DNA from: Desulfotignum sp.
Lineage (GTDB): Bacteria; Desulfobacterota; Desulfobacteria; Desulfobacterales; Desulfobacteraceae
Reading direction: 5' to 3'
Length of the DNA: 54,542 bases
Assembly: GCA_011390635.1 (NCBI GenBank)
Contig: JAABSA010000013.1
Coordinates: 35,887 to 90,428 of the forward strand
Part shown: one piece after another, positions 1-8,806 of the stretch
Layout of the letters: every line of letters begins with the position of its first letter
How positions within the stretch are numbered: the first letter of the stretch is position 1
The notes under the pieces: generated by a model
What the model saw: only the letters and a program-made list of their open reading frames with translations
Told to the model about the DNA's origin: nothing
Database searches by the model: none
Made by a program: the position numbers and the translations under genes

Positions 1-737
1 GTATCATGAACGACAAGGTCTATGTCATTGAGGTGAACCCCAGAGCATCAAGAACCATCCCTTTTGTGTCCAAGGCCATCGGCGTGCCCCTGGCCAAGCT
101 GGCCACCAAGGTGATGCTGGGCCATACCCTGCAAGATCTCGGGTTTACCGCCCAGGTGATTCCGCCGTATTATTGTGTCAAAGAGGCGGTGATGCCCTTT
201 GACCGGTTTGAAAACGTGGACCCGGTCCTGGGGCCGGAAATGAAATCCACCGGCGAGGTGATGGGTATTGACAGGGACCTGGGGGCCGCCGTCGCCAAGT
301 CCCAGATCGCCGCCGGCCAAAAGCTGCCGGAAACAGGCACTGTGTTTATATCGGTCCAGGACAAGGACAAGAATGCGGCCTTGTCCGTGGCAAAAGATTT
401 TTATGACATGGGATTCACCATCATGGCCACCCGGGGAACCGCCGCGTTTTTAGAAGAAAATCAGGTTCCGGCTACCCTGGTGAAAAAGGTGTCCGCCGGC
501 CGTCCCCATGTGGTGGATGCCGTAAAAAACAAGGAAATCCAGCTCATTCTCAACACCGGTGCCACCAGCCAGACCCAGCGGGACGGGTATGAAATAAGGC
601 GGGCCGCCATCAAATATAAAATTCCCTACGCAACCACCACTGATGGTACCCGGGCCATTTTAAGCGCCATCAAGGCTCTGAAAAAAGAACGGCTGTCCGT
701 CAAACCCATCCAGGAGTATCATAAGCAAAATGTATGA
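1..737 (+). CDS. carB: Carbamoyl-phosphate synthase large subunit, C-terminal part
   Basis: The gene enters from the left edge and its 5' part is missing. The visible part starts near the end of the second ATP-grasp domain, shown by the EVNPRASRT motif, and runs through the C-terminal MGS-like allosteric domain (from about residue 110 of the visible part; ATRGTA and the NTGATSQT region). The enzyme makes carbamoyl phosphate from glutamine-derived ammonia, bicarbonate and ATP for pyrimidines and arginine. The stop codon overlaps the start of purF by 8 bp, so the two are probably cotranscribed and translationally coupled. The small subunit gene carA is not in the window. Confidence 0.95.
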   Translation, partial: IMNDKVYVIEVNPRASRTIPFVSKAIGVPLAKLATKVMLGHTLQDLGFTAQVIPPYYCVKEAVMPFDRFENVDPVLGPEMKSTGEVMGIDRDLGAAVAKSQIAAGQKLPETGTVFISVQDKDKNAALSVAKDFYDMGFTIMATRGTAAFLEENQVPATLVKKVSAGRPHVVDAVKNKEIQLILNTGATSQTQRDGYEIRRAAIKYKIPYATTTDGTRAILSAIKALKKERLSVKPIQEYHKQNV

Positions 738-2163
738 TTGTATGACCATCCCCCCCAGTGAACGGCCCAGGGATGAATGCGGCGTATTCGGGTTGTACCA
801 GCATCCGGAAGCCGCCCAAATCACCTATTTCGGCCTGTATGCCCTCCAGCACCGGGGCCAGGAAAGTGCCGGCATCTCTGTGAACCGGGGCATCAACGAC
901 AAGATCTTTTCCCACAAAGGCATGGGCCTGGTGCCGGAAATTTTCAACATGGATGACTTGGAGCGTATTGAAGGAGGTTCCGCCATCGGCCATGTGAGGT
1001 ATTCCACCACCGGGGATTCGGTTTTGCTCAATGCCCAGCCTTTTGTGGTGAACCATCGCCACCGCTCCTATGCCCTGGCCCACAACGGCAACCTGGTCAA
1101 CGCCCACACCCTGAGAAAAGATCTGGAGGAAAAAGGTTCCATTTTCCAGACCACCATGGATTCAGAAGTGTTTTTGCACCTGTTTATTAAGAATCTGGTC
1201 AAGGGTGATTATGAAAATGCCATTCTGAAAGCGGTTTCTCAAATTGAAGGGGCCTATTCCATGATCCTGCTCACCTGTAAAGGCGAGATCATCGGCATGA
1301 AAGACCCCAACGGTTTCCGGCCCCTGGCCCTGGGAAAGCTTAACGGCCATTATGTACTGGCATCGGAAACCTGCGCCTTTGACCTGATCCAGGCGGAATT
1401 CATCCGGGAACTGGATCCCGGGGAGATCATCATCATCAATGAAGACGGCATCAAGAGTCTTCGGCATCCCAGGGCAGCGGCGCACAAAACCCTGTGCATT
1501 TTTGAATACATCTATTTTGCCCGGCCGGACTCCACCATTGACGGAAAAAATGTCTATGAAATGCGCAAAAACCATGGCCAGCGCCTGGCAAAGGAAAGCC
1601 ATGTGGCAGCCGATCTGGTCATGCCGTTTCCGGATTCCGGTAACTATGCGGCCATCGGATATGCCAGGGAATCGGGCATTCCCTTTGAAATGGGCATGAT
1701 ACGAAACCATTATGTGGGCCGAAGCTTTATCCAGCCCACCCAGTCCATGAGAGATTTTTCCGTGCGCATCAAGCTCAATCCGGTGCGGGAACTGATCAAA
1801 GGCAAAGACATCATCATCATTGAAGACTCCATCATCCGGGGTACCACTGCCAAAACAAGGGTCAGGGCGTTGCGGGAGCTGGGTGTGAAAAAAGTGCACA
1901 TGCGTATCTCCTGTCCGCCCCACAGATTTCCCTGCTATTACGGCATCGATTTTTCATCCAAAGGAGAACTTATTGCAGCCCAGAAATCGGTGGATGAACT
2001 GCGGGACTATCTGGGGCTGGATTCGCTGCATTATCTGTCCCTTGAAGGCATGCTGGAGGCATCCGGGGTGAAAAATCCGGAACAAAATTTCTGCAAAGCC
2101 TGTTTTGACGGACAATACCCCGTGCCCTTCGATCCCAAGTTCACCAAGCAGTGTATGGGATAG
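730..2163 (+). CDS. purF: Amidophosphoribosyltransferase (Fe-S, Bacillus-type)
   Basis: Catalyses the first committed step of purine synthesis, PRPP plus glutamine to phosphoribosylamine. The N-terminal Ntn glutaminase domain begins at the Cys of DECGVFG (residue 17), so a short propeptide must be removed to expose the nucleophile, as in the Bacillus subtilis enzyme. The C-terminal half has the PRPP-binding loop with IIIIEDSIIRGTT. Cysteines in TLCIFEY, ISCPPHR and NFCKACF match the four ligands of the [4Fe-4S] cluster of the Bacillus-type family, which fits an anaerobe. An AGGAG 13 bp upstream favours the start at 730; an in-frame ATG at 742 is the alternative. Confidence 0.95.
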   Translation: MYDCMTIPPSERPRDECGVFGLYQHPEAAQITYFGLYALQHRGQESAGISVNRGINDKIFSHKGMGLVPEIFNMDDLERIEGGSAIGHVRYSTTGDSVLLNAQPFVVNHRHRSYALAHNGNLVNAHTLRKDLEEKGSIFQTTMDSEVFLHLFIKNLVKGDYENAILKAVSQIEGAYSMILLTCKGEIIGMKDPNGFRPLALGKLNGHYVLASETCAFDLIQAEFIRELDPGEIIIINEDGIKSLRHPRAAAHKTLCIFEYIYFARPDSTIDGKNVYEMRKNHGQRLAKESHVAADLVMPFPDSGNYAAIGYARESGIPFEMGMIRNHYVGRSFIQPTQSMRDFSVRIKLNPVRELIKGKDIIIIEDSIIRGTTAKTRVRALRELGVKKVHMRISCPPHRFPCYYGIDFSSKGELIAAQKSVDELRDYLGLDSLHYLSLEGMLEASGVKNPEQNFCKACFDGQYPVPFDPKFTKQCMG

Positions 2164-3162
2164 ATGATGCAAAAAAAAACCGTTGCCTTTTCCAAGGCAT
2201 CCGCCAATTTGTTTTTTCACATTTTAACCCAATGTAATCTGTCTTGTTCCCATTGTTATATCAATCCGGACCAGCATGGCAGCCAGACCCTTTCCATTGA
2301 TACCATCCGGCGCTGGCTGGGCATGTTTGCCCAAAAGGCATCCAAAACCAACCTCATCTTTTTAGGGGGAGAACCCACGCTTCATAAAGATCTGTCTGTT
2401 GCTGTAAAAGAAGCAAGACGTCTTCAGTATAATTCCATCACCATTGACACCAACGGATTTCTTTTCCACAACATTCTGGACCGGCTTACCCCGGATGATG
2501 TGGATTTCATATCCTTTTCCCTGGACGGGGCCACATCTGCCACCAATGATGCCATCCGGGGGCGGGGCAGTTATGATGCGGTGATATCAGGCCTGGGCCG
2601 GGCCCGGGAAAAAGGCTTTGCCTGCTCCATGATCTATACCGTGTCGGACAAAAACCTGCACGAACTTTCCCGGATGCCGGATCTGGTGGCATCCCTGGAC
2701 ATTGAGCGGTTCTTTATCCAGGTCATCGGCATGCGGGGAAAATCCGCTGGAGCCAAAAAGGCGGGCCAGGTGTCCAAGGACCTGTGGCTGTCCGTCATTC
2801 CACAGGTGGCAAAAACCATTGCCGAAACAGGAGTCATCGTCACCTACCCCAAGGTGTTTCTGGATCTGGATGAACCCTTCGAGTGCGCCGGCATTGTGGC
2901 GGACAATTATTTTGTGTTTCCCAACGGCCGGGTATACCGCTGCCCCCTTTGCGAAGATTTTCCCCTGCATTCTTTTACCATTGAAAACCACACACTGGTT
3001 CCGGCACCCCCCGTCAATGAAACCCATCTGTTTGGCCTCACCATTGCCGAAGGCTGTGTCATGAACAAAATCATCCAGCCGGGCAACCTGGATTATCTGG
3101 CAGACGGCACCTTGTCCCACAAAATCGCCTGCTGTATGCTTAAACAGGAGATCCGGTCATGA
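2164..3162 (+). CDS. Radical SAM protein with SPASM-like C-terminus
   Basis: The 332-residue product has the radical SAM cluster motif CNLSCSHC (Cys24, Cys28, Cys31), the GGEPTLH motif near residue 68 and a TIM-barrel-like middle. A second cysteine-rich region (FECAG, YRCPLCED, a later CC pair) resembles the auxiliary-cluster SPASM/twitch region of enzymes that modify peptides or mature cofactors. The start codon follows the purF stop directly, so it sits in the carB-purF transcription unit. No precursor peptide gene is seen next to it. The reaction and substrate are unknown; it is not obviously one of the named purine or heme enzymes. Confidence 0.8.
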   Translation: MMQKKTVAFSKASANLFFHILTQCNLSCSHCYINPDQHGSQTLSIDTIRRWLGMFAQKASKTNLIFLGGEPTLHKDLSVAVKEARRLQYNSITIDTNGFLFHNILDRLTPDDVDFISFSLDGATSATNDAIRGRGSYDAVISGLGRAREKGFACSMIYTVSDKNLHELSRMPDLVASLDIERFFIQVIGMRGKSAGAKKAGQVSKDLWLSVIPQVAKTIAETGVIVTYPKVFLDLDEPFECAGIVADNYFVFPNGRVYRCPLCEDFPLHSFTIENHTLVPAPPVNETHLFGLTIAEGCVMNKIIQPGNLDYLADGTLSHKIACCMLKQEIRS

Positions 3163-3164
3163 AT

Positions 3165-4406
3165 TCAGGATTTCTTTGATTTTCTCCGGGATTTTTTATG
3201 TTTTTTTTCTTCCGCTTCATGGGTCAGAATCATACTTCTGAGACTGTCCGTGTCCCTGGGGTCCAAAAGAATGTCGGTATATTCCTCACGGGTGACCGGC
3301 TGTATGACAATTTCTTCTTTGATCAGGGCCTGTATCTGGTCCAAAAGGGGCTTTTCTTCGGGGCTGCAAAAAGAAAACGCCTGGCCTTTGCGGGTGCCCC
3401 GGCCGGTGCGGCCCACCCGGTGTACATAGTTTTCCGGATTTTCCGGCAGATCATAATTGATGACAAAGTCCAGGTCCGGGATATCAATGCCCCGGGCCGA
3501 TACATCAGTGGCAATAAGAATGCGTTCTTCCCCGGCCTTGAACCGTGCCATGACCATGTTTCTGTCGGCCTGGTCCTTGTCCCCGTGAATGGTCGCCGAT
3601 GGGATATGACCCCTTTCCAGGGCTTTGGCCACCCGCTCGGCCCGGACCTTTGTCCTGACAAACACCATGATGCGGGCGGTTTCATGATCCCGGATAAACC
3701 GGCGCAGAAAAAACCGCTTGTCATCCATCTCCATTTCCACCATCCAGTGGGTGACATTTTTGGACACCGGGCTGTCCGGGGAAATCTGAATCCGGATGGC
3801 GGTGGTTTTCACCTGGGAAAATGCCAGTTTTTTGATTTCCCGGTCAATGGTGGCCGAAAAAAACAGAGTCTGGTGCCGCTGGGGCAGTTTTTTCTTGATG
3901 GACTGGATATCCTTTATAAAGCCCTGGTCCAGCATCCGGTCTGCTTCATCCAGGACCAGGGTGTTCACCAGGGACACGGTGATGGCACCCTGGCTGATGA
4001 GATCAAACATGCGGCCCGGGGTGGCCACCAGGATATCGATGCCGTCTTTCAACCGGGCAATCTGCCGGTCCTGGTCCACGCCCCCGTAAATGGCAAACGG
4101 ATTGACCCGGGTATGGTGGCACAGGGTATTGAACACAGTCCCGATCTGGCCGGCCAGCTCCCGGGTGGGCACCATGACGATGCACTGGAGACCGGGCAAG
4201 GACCGCTTGGATCTGTGTATCCTGTCAATAATGGGAATGGCGAATGCTGCGGTTTTTCCGGTACCGGTCTGGGCCACTGCCAGCACATCCTCTCCCTTGA
4301 GAATGGAAGGGATGGCCTTGAACTGTATGTCGGTTGGTCTTTTGTACCCGGCTGCGGCCAGGTTTTTTTTAATGGCATCTGCAATGGGGTAGTCTTCAAA
4401 TTTCAT
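3165..4406 (-). CDS. rhlE: DEAD-box RNA helicase, RhlE-like
   Basis: An ATP-dependent RNA helicase of 413 residues, expected to act in RNA decay, ribosome assembly or cold adaptation. The full motif set is visible: Q-motif region at the N-terminus, AQTGTGKT (motif I), PTRELA (Ia), DEAD (II), SAT (III), ARGIDIP (V) and HRVGRTGR (VI). The C-terminus is a short basic tail rich in Lys and Arg, usual for RhlE-type proteins as an RNA contact. It converges on the upstream radical SAM gene with only 2 bp between stop codons and diverges from nadE. The exact subfamily (RhlE rather than CsdA or SrmB) is inferred from length and tail. Confidence 0.9.
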   Translation of the reverse strand: MKFEDYPIADAIKKNLAAAGYKRPTDIQFKAIPSILKGEDVLAVAQTGTGKTAAFAIPIIDRIHRSKRSLPGLQCIVMVPTRELAGQIGTVFNTLCHHTRVNPFAIYGGVDQDRQIARLKDGIDILVATPGRMFDLISQGAITVSLVNTLVLDEADRMLDQGFIKDIQSIKKKLPQRHQTLFFSATIDREIKKLAFSQVKTTAIRIQISPDSPVSKNVTHWMVEMEMDDKRFFLRRFIRDHETARIMVFVRTKVRAERVAKALERGHIPSATIHGDKDQADRNMVMARFKAGEERILIATDVSARGIDIPDLDFVINYDLPENPENYVHRVGRTGRGTRKGQAFSFCSPEEKPLLDQIQALIKEEIVIQPVTREEYTDILLDPRDTDSLRSMILTHEAEEKKHKKSRRKSKKS

Positions 4407-4558
4407 GGAATGTATTTACATACCTTTAGAGCTAAAAATAGTTGTTGGATCCTGATAAGATACAGGCAATAGGTTTGAAACGCAATACATGGGATCAGAA
4501 GTTAGAAGTTAACTACCGACCCCTTGATTTTGCATATTATTTTTGCGAGGATAATGAC

Positions 4559-5350
4559 ATGCAGATTGAAAAAACAATCCATCATATTGTCGGCTGGCTT
4601 GACAGTTATCTGGAAAAATCCGGTCTTGAAGGGTTTTGCGTAGGAGTATCGGGCGGCATTGATTCCGCTGTCACATCCACCTTGTGTGCCAGAACAAGCC
4701 GGTCTACAATGGTCTTGAACATGCCCATTTTTCAGGCATCCGACCAGTTGTACAGGTCATCGGCCCACAATGCCTGGCTCCAAAGCATTTACAAAAATGT
4801 CACCCCGGTGGACCTGGACCTGACACCCGCATTTTCGAGTATTCAGGAAAACTTTCCTTCTGATATCCAGGACGGATTGACCATGGCCAATACCCGGGCC
4901 CGCCTCAGGATGCTTACGCTCTATGCCTTTGCCTCCCACCACCGGCTTCTGGTGACAGGCACCGGTAATAAGGTGGAGGATTTCGGGGTGGGATTTTTTA
5001 CCAAATACGGGGATGGGGGCGTGGATATTTCCCCCATTGCAGATCTGTTCAAATCTGAGGTCTATGCACTGGCAAGGGGCCTGGGGATTTCAGAGGATAT
5101 TATAGCTGCACCTCCCACGGACGGGCTGTGGGAAGACAACCGCACGGATGAAGGCCAGATCGGCGCCAGTTACGAAGAGCTGGAATGGGCCATGGCCCAC
5201 ATTGCACTGCCTGAAGCAAACAAAAACCATAGTGTTCTGAATAACCGGCAAAAAAAAGTGCTGAAGATTTATAAAAAACATCATGCAGCCAACCGGCATA
5301 AAATGGACCCTATCCCGGTGTGCATGGTTCCCGGTCATCTACGCAAATAG
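4559..5350 (+). CDS. nadE: NH3-dependent NAD+ synthetase
   Basis: Adenylates and amidates deamido-NAD to NAD+ using ammonia. The 263-residue product has the ATP pyrophosphatase P-loop SGGIDS near its N-terminus and the GTGNKVED segment typical of NadE. It lacks the N-terminal nitrilase-like glutaminase domain, so it depends on free ammonia, which fits the glnK-amtB genes elsewhere in the window. I chose the ATG at 4559, preceded by GCGAGG, because this gives the normal family length; a longer reading from a TTG at 4442 adds residues unlike the family. A pncB gene at 29-31 kb belongs to the same NAD salvage route. Confidence 0.92.
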   Translation: MQIEKTIHHIVGWLDSYLEKSGLEGFCVGVSGGIDSAVTSTLCARTSRSTMVLNMPIFQASDQLYRSSAHNAWLQSIYKNVTPVDLDLTPAFSSIQENFPSDIQDGLTMANTRARLRMLTLYAFASHHRLLVTGTGNKVEDFGVGFFTKYGDGGVDISPIADLFKSEVYALARGLGISEDIIAAPPTDGLWEDNRTDEGQIGASYEELEWAMAHIALPEANKNHSVLNNRQKKVLKIYKKHHAANRHKMDPIPVCMVPGHLRK

Positions 5351-5374
5351 CTGTTGTATCCAGCACAATTTTAT

Positions 5375-5409
5375 ATGAAATAACCGGGCAACTCACCGGA
5401 TTATTTCAT
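5375..5409. terminator. Hairpin between convergent nadE and sigma-54 regulator genes
   Basis: ATGAAATAACCGG at 5375-5387 pairs with CCGGATTATTTCAT at 5396-5409, with one bulged base and an 8-base loop. It lies between two convergent stop codons and is nearly symmetrical, so it could end transcription in both directions. Confidence 0.65.
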
Positions 5410-5438
5410 GCTTTGCTGTGTCCGGCAGGATATGCCCT

Positions 5439-6905
5439 TTATTGAAATTCGTCCCGGGTCAGGTGGTATTTTTTCATTTTATAGTAAAGCAGCTGCCGGG
5501 AAATACCCAGTTTTCTAGCCGATTTTGTCACATTTCCCCGATATTGCATCAATGCCTGCCACACCATTTTTTTTTCATGTTCGTTTTTATTGGAGAGCAG
5601 GTCTTTATTTTCTGTTTCATCTGTTTGGAAAACCTGTGTCTGAAACGTCTGCCGCCGGGCGGTTTTACTATGGTTGGACGAAATTGTGCCGCATCCGTTT
5701 GTAAAATGGGACTGAAGATGTTGGATTCGGATCACATCATCCTGTCCCATGATATTCATGGCCCCTTCAATGACATGCTCCAGTTCCCGGACATTGCCGG
5801 GCCACTGGTACTGGCCGAACATGTCCATGACCTGGTTGTCAATTGTCCGCACCTGTCTGCCCAGGACCTTGTTGTGTTTGGCAATGAAATGGGCAACCAG
5901 CAGGGGCAGGTCCGTCAGGCGTTCACGCAGCGGCACAATATGGATGAACACCACCCCCAGCCGGTAGAACAGGTCAGCGCGAAGGCTCCCGCCGGTGATG
6001 GAAATATGGGGGTCCTGGTTCACAGAAGAAATGATTTTCAGATCAAATTTGATTTCCTTGAGTGCCCCCACCCGCCGGACCTTTCTCTCCTGGACAATGC
6101 GCAGAATTTTGCTCTGGAGTCCCACGGGCATGGAGTTGATTTCATCCAGAAAAATGGTGCCCTGGCTGGTACGCTCAAACAGACCGGCCTTGTTGATGGA
6201 GCCTGTGAACGCTCCTTTGGAGGTGCCGAACAATATGCCTTCCAGCAGGTTTTCCGGAATGGCCGCACAATTGACCGGGGTATATTTTTTTTCATGCCTG
6301 GGGCTGTGGTTGTGGATGGCCCGGGCAAACAATTCTTTTCCGGTGCCGGTCTCCCCGTAAAGCATCACAGGAGAGGGTGTGTTGGCTGCCATGCGGGCCG
6401 CGTTCAGGGCATCTGTAAATGCCGGGTCCTGTCCGATGATGGTATCAAATGTGATGTCCAGCTGGTACATGCGCTGCTGGCTTTCCGGAAGCCGCATGCC
6501 GGAAAGGGTTTCTGTAAGAACATTGAAATCGCGTACAAAACAGATGGACCCTACAAGCTTGTTTTTATTGAATATGGGATGGACATTGTGGATGGTATTG
6601 GCAAACTTGCCCATACGGGTCCGGTAATAGATGGGCTCATCAACAATGGGATGCCGGGTATTGAGACATTGCATGATCAGGCTGGTATCATCATCTAAGT
6701 CATACACATCCGTCACATGGTTCAGGATGGCATTTTCCGGATCCAGTTCATCAATGCGGGACATGGCATGGTTGTAATAGACGATGATACCGTCGCTGTT
6801 GGTGATGAGAACCCCGTCACTGTATTCATCAAAGATGGCTAAAAAATTGGCGTTATCCAGACCGGATAAAAATTTCTGGGCGTTTTTGTGTGATAATCGG
6901 GTCAT
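5439..6905 (-). CDS. PAS-domain sigma-54-dependent transcriptional activator
   Basis: An enhancer-binding activator of 488 residues. An N-terminal PAS-like sensor (about residues 15-125) is followed by the AAA+ domain, with Walker A GETGTGK (184-190), the sigma-54 contact loop GAFTGS (231-236, Ser for the usual Ala) and FLDEIN (Walker B). A Fis-type helix-turn-helix lies near the end (TKSARKLGISRQ). No receiver domain is present, so the signal is probably a small molecule, as in RocR-type activators of amino acid catabolism. It starts one base after etfA and is probably cotranscribed with etfBA. I found no -24/-12 promoter upstream of etfB or soxB, so its target promoter is unclear. Confidence 0.88.
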   Translation of the reverse strand: MTRLSHKNAQKFLSGLDNANFLAIFDEYSDGVLITNSDGIIVYYNHAMSRIDELDPENAILNHVTDVYDLDDDTSLIMQCLNTRHPIVDEPIYYRTRMGKFANTIHNVHPIFNKNKLVGSICFVRDFNVLTETLSGMRLPESQQRMYQLDITFDTIIGQDPAFTDALNAARMAANTPSPVMLYGETGTGKELFARAIHNHSPRHEKKYTPVNCAAIPENLLEGILFGTSKGAFTGSINKAGLFERTSQGTIFLDEINSMPVGLQSKILRIVQERKVRRVGALKEIKFDLKIISSVNQDPHISITGGSLRADLFYRLGVVFIHIVPLRERLTDLPLLVAHFIAKHNKVLGRQVRTIDNQVMDMFGQYQWPGNVRELEHVIEGAMNIMGQDDVIRIQHLQSHFTNGCGTISSNHSKTARRQTFQTQVFQTDETENKDLLSNKNEHEKKMVWQALMQYRGNVTKSARKLGISRQLLYYKMKKYHLTRDEFQ

Positions 6906-6906
6906 T

Positions 6907-7854
6907 TTATAATTGTTTGATCAGTTCAGGCAGGATCTCAAACAGATCCCCCTGGACATGGTAATCGCAATGGGCCATGATGGCGGCATTTTCATCCTTG
7001 TTTACGGCAATGATCATTTTAGCGGTTTTCATACCGGCAAAATGCTGGATGGATCCGGATATGCCGCAGGCGATGTACACCTGGGGACTGACCTTTTCCC
7101 CGGTTTGCCCCACCTGGCAGGCATAGGGTACCCAGCCTTCATCCACCGCCACCCGGGAAGCCCCCACTGCGGCATTCATCTTTCCGGCGCACTCAAAAAT
7201 TAAAGAAAAATTTTCCTTGTTTTTCAAGCCCCGGCCCCCGGCAATGATAATATCGGCTTCCGCCAGACTGATCCGGCCGCCGTCCTCCCCGTCATCCCAG
7301 GACAGCAGCGACAGATTTGCCGGCACTGTAGTGTCCAGTGTCAGGGTGATTGTCTGTGCCTGTGCAGGTGCCGGCACAGGCTGCACTGCATTGGGCCGAA
7401 TGCCGAAAATGATCACGCTTCCGGTAAGCTGGATATCTGCCATGACCTTGCCTGAATACTGGGAGGTTCTGGCAATGTTTTTTTCCAGGTTCACATCCAG
7501 GCAGTCCATTACCAGGGGTACGTCCATCATGGCGGCCACCCTGGGGATGATGTCTTTGCCCTCTGCGGTGGACAGGCCAAAAATGGTGTCCAGCTTCAGC
7601 TCCCGGGCGGCATCTGCAATGGCACCAGCCCGGACCGCCGGGTTGCGGCGGATCTGTGGGTCATCAGCAAGAGGCATATCCACAATGGTATTGATACCAT
7701 ATTCAGCCAGATTTTGTCTGGTGCTGTCATCCACACCATCCAGCACCAGGGCATACAGAAAAACATCTGCCCGGGCAGCCAGGGTGATCATCCCAAGACT
7801 TGTATCCTTGACCCGGTTGTTTTCCATTTCAATATAGATACCTGCCTGTTTCAT
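6907..7854 (-). CDS. etfA: Electron transfer flavoprotein, alpha subunit
   Basis: The FAD-binding alpha subunit of ETF, 315 residues. The C-terminal FAD domain is recognisable from ACGISGSIQHFAGM and the following IAVNKDENAAI segment. It forms a heterodimer with the EtfB encoded just upstream; the reading frames overlap by 4 bp. ETF takes electrons from flavin dehydrogenases and passes them to a quinone reductase or another acceptor. Here the candidate donors are the FAD enzymes of the neighbouring sox block. No N-terminal ferredoxin domain is present. Whether this ETF bifurcates electrons cannot be decided by eye. Confidence 0.92.
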   Translation of the reverse strand: MKQAGIYIEMENNRVKDTSLGMITLAARADVFLYALVLDGVDDSTRQNLAEYGINTIVDMPLADDPQIRRNPAVRAGAIADAARELKLDTIFGLSTAEGKDIIPRVAAMMDVPLVMDCLDVNLEKNIARTSQYSGKVMADIQLTGSVIIFGIRPNAVQPVPAPAQAQTITLTLDTTVPANLSLLSWDDGEDGGRISLAEADIIIAGGRGLKNKENFSLIFECAGKMNAAVGASRVAVDEGWVPYACQVGQTGEKVSPQVYIACGISGSIQHFAGMKTAKMIIAVNKDENAAIMAHCDYHVQGDLFEILPELIKQL

Positions 7855-8621
7855 GATATCACCTTTGCATCCTGTTGTAAAATTCTGATGATCTCTTTGG
7901 CCTGCTCTGCCGGGGTTCCCAAAATTTTTTTGGGTCTGCGTTTCTGTATCAGGGGTTCCAGGGCCACGATCTTTGCGGACCCCGGACCGGGGGGTATGCC
8001 AAGGCTGTCCAGAGAAATTGTCTGAATGGGTTTTTTGCGGGCCTTGACCACATCGGGAAAGGTTGGATAATTCGGGGTGTTCAACCCACGGCCGGCACCC
8101 AACACACAGGGCAGGGCAAGTTGAAATGTCCGGGTTCTGCCCCCGGCCAGTTCACAGGTGACAACCGCCTTGCCGGATTTGATTTCAAGGGATACGGCAT
8201 TGGTCACCACAGGAAAATCAAACAACGCCCCGATGCGGAACAGCGTCTGCATGCCTTCGCTGTCAATGGATTCTTTGCCGGTGAAAATAATGTCCGGGGA
8301 ACCGTCCTGTACAATGGCGGCGTGCAGGGCCCGGGCCGTGGTCATGCTGTCACATACTGCATCGGTTTCCACCACAAGACCTCTGTCAGCCCCCATGGCC
8401 ATGGCGGACCGGATGGTTTTTTCGGCATCTTTTTTGCCCATGCACACTGCGATGATGTCACTGTCCGGCACCGTTTTTTTCAGAACAGCGGCTTCCGTCA
8501 CCGCATGCTCGTCATAAGGGTTCAGTAAAAAAGCCACTTTTTCATCAATCTGAGTGTTCCCCAGAATGTGGATGTTGGCGGCGGAATCCGGTACATGTTT
8601 CACGCACACGTAAATTTGCAT
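7851..8621 (-). CDS. etfB: Electron transfer flavoprotein, beta subunit
   Basis: The AMP-binding beta subunit of ETF, 256 residues. It begins MQIYVCVKHVPDS, the usual family opening, which is why I start it at 8621; an in-frame start at 8723 would add 34 unrelated residues across a terminator hairpin. The NPYDEHAVTEA segment, the FTGKESIDSEG region and the C-terminal signature are all typical. The start is preceded by a T-tailed hairpin and a folded intergenic element, so etfBA expression may be partly separate from the upstream FAD-oxidoreductase gene on the same strand. Confidence 0.92.
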   Translation of the reverse strand: MQIYVCVKHVPDSAANIHILGNTQIDEKVAFLLNPYDEHAVTEAAVLKKTVPDSDIIAVCMGKKDAEKTIRSAMAMGADRGLVVETDAVCDSMTTARALHAAIVQDGSPDIIFTGKESIDSEGMQTLFRIGALFDFPVVTNAVSLEIKSGKAVVTCELAGGRTRTFQLALPCVLGAGRGLNTPNYPTFPDVVKARKKPIQTISLDSLGIPPGPGSAKIVALEPLIQKRRPKKILGTPAEQAKEIIRILQQDAKVIS

Positions 8622-8645
8622 TGTTTCAACACCAGTTTGTATAGT

Positions 8646-8682
8646 AAAAAGGGCAGTGCCAGGGATTTCCCCGGCCCTGCCC
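8646..8682 (-). terminator. Rho-independent terminator upstream of etfB
   Basis: On the minus strand an imperfect 12-bp stem (8651-8664 with 8669-8682, two mismatches, ATTT/AAAT loop) is followed by five T residues (8650-8646). It would end, or attenuate, transcripts arriving from the sox block before etfB. The etfB start codon is only 25 bp further on, so it may act as a leader attenuator. Confidence 0.6.
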
Positions 8683-8693
8683 CCTGGACAAAA

Positions 8694-8803
8694 GCATGCC
8701 GCCGCACTGTATGTACGCAGCATTGCTGCTATGAGTTGCCGCTTGCGGTTTTATCTCCCGCGCCGGCAGGTGTATACCGGCGCGGGAGAGTTGTGCGGCA
8801 TGC
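8694..8803 (-). other. Folded intergenic element (nested inverted repeats)
   Basis: GTGCGGCATGC at 8793-8803 pairs with GCATGCCGCCGCAC at 8694-8707 (3-base bulge) and encloses two further hairpins. One is a perfect 12-bp stem, CTCCCGCGCCGG at 8755-8766 with CCGGCGCGGGAG at 8777-8788. The other is GCAGC at 8717-8721 with GCTGC at 8725-8729. On the minus strand the closed structure is followed by TTTT. It may be the 3' end of the sox transcript, a processing or stabilising element, or a structured leader of etfB. It does not match a riboswitch I recognise. Confidence 0.45.
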
Positions 8804-8806
8804 CTG

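Noticed and set aside
3198-4472. Long open frame opposite the RhlE-like helicase gene.
   Set aside because: It is the antisense of a well-supported gene, has no domain features and an implausible composition.
5418-6698. Long plus-strand frame opposite the sigma-54 regulator gene.
   Set aside because: Antisense shadow of a clear AAA+ activator; no motif of its own.
8622-8806. Possible sigma-54 promoter upstream of etfB (CTGGCACTGCCC on the minus strand).
   Set aside because: The -24 part fits but no GC follows at the required distance; the sequence belongs to the terminator stem.
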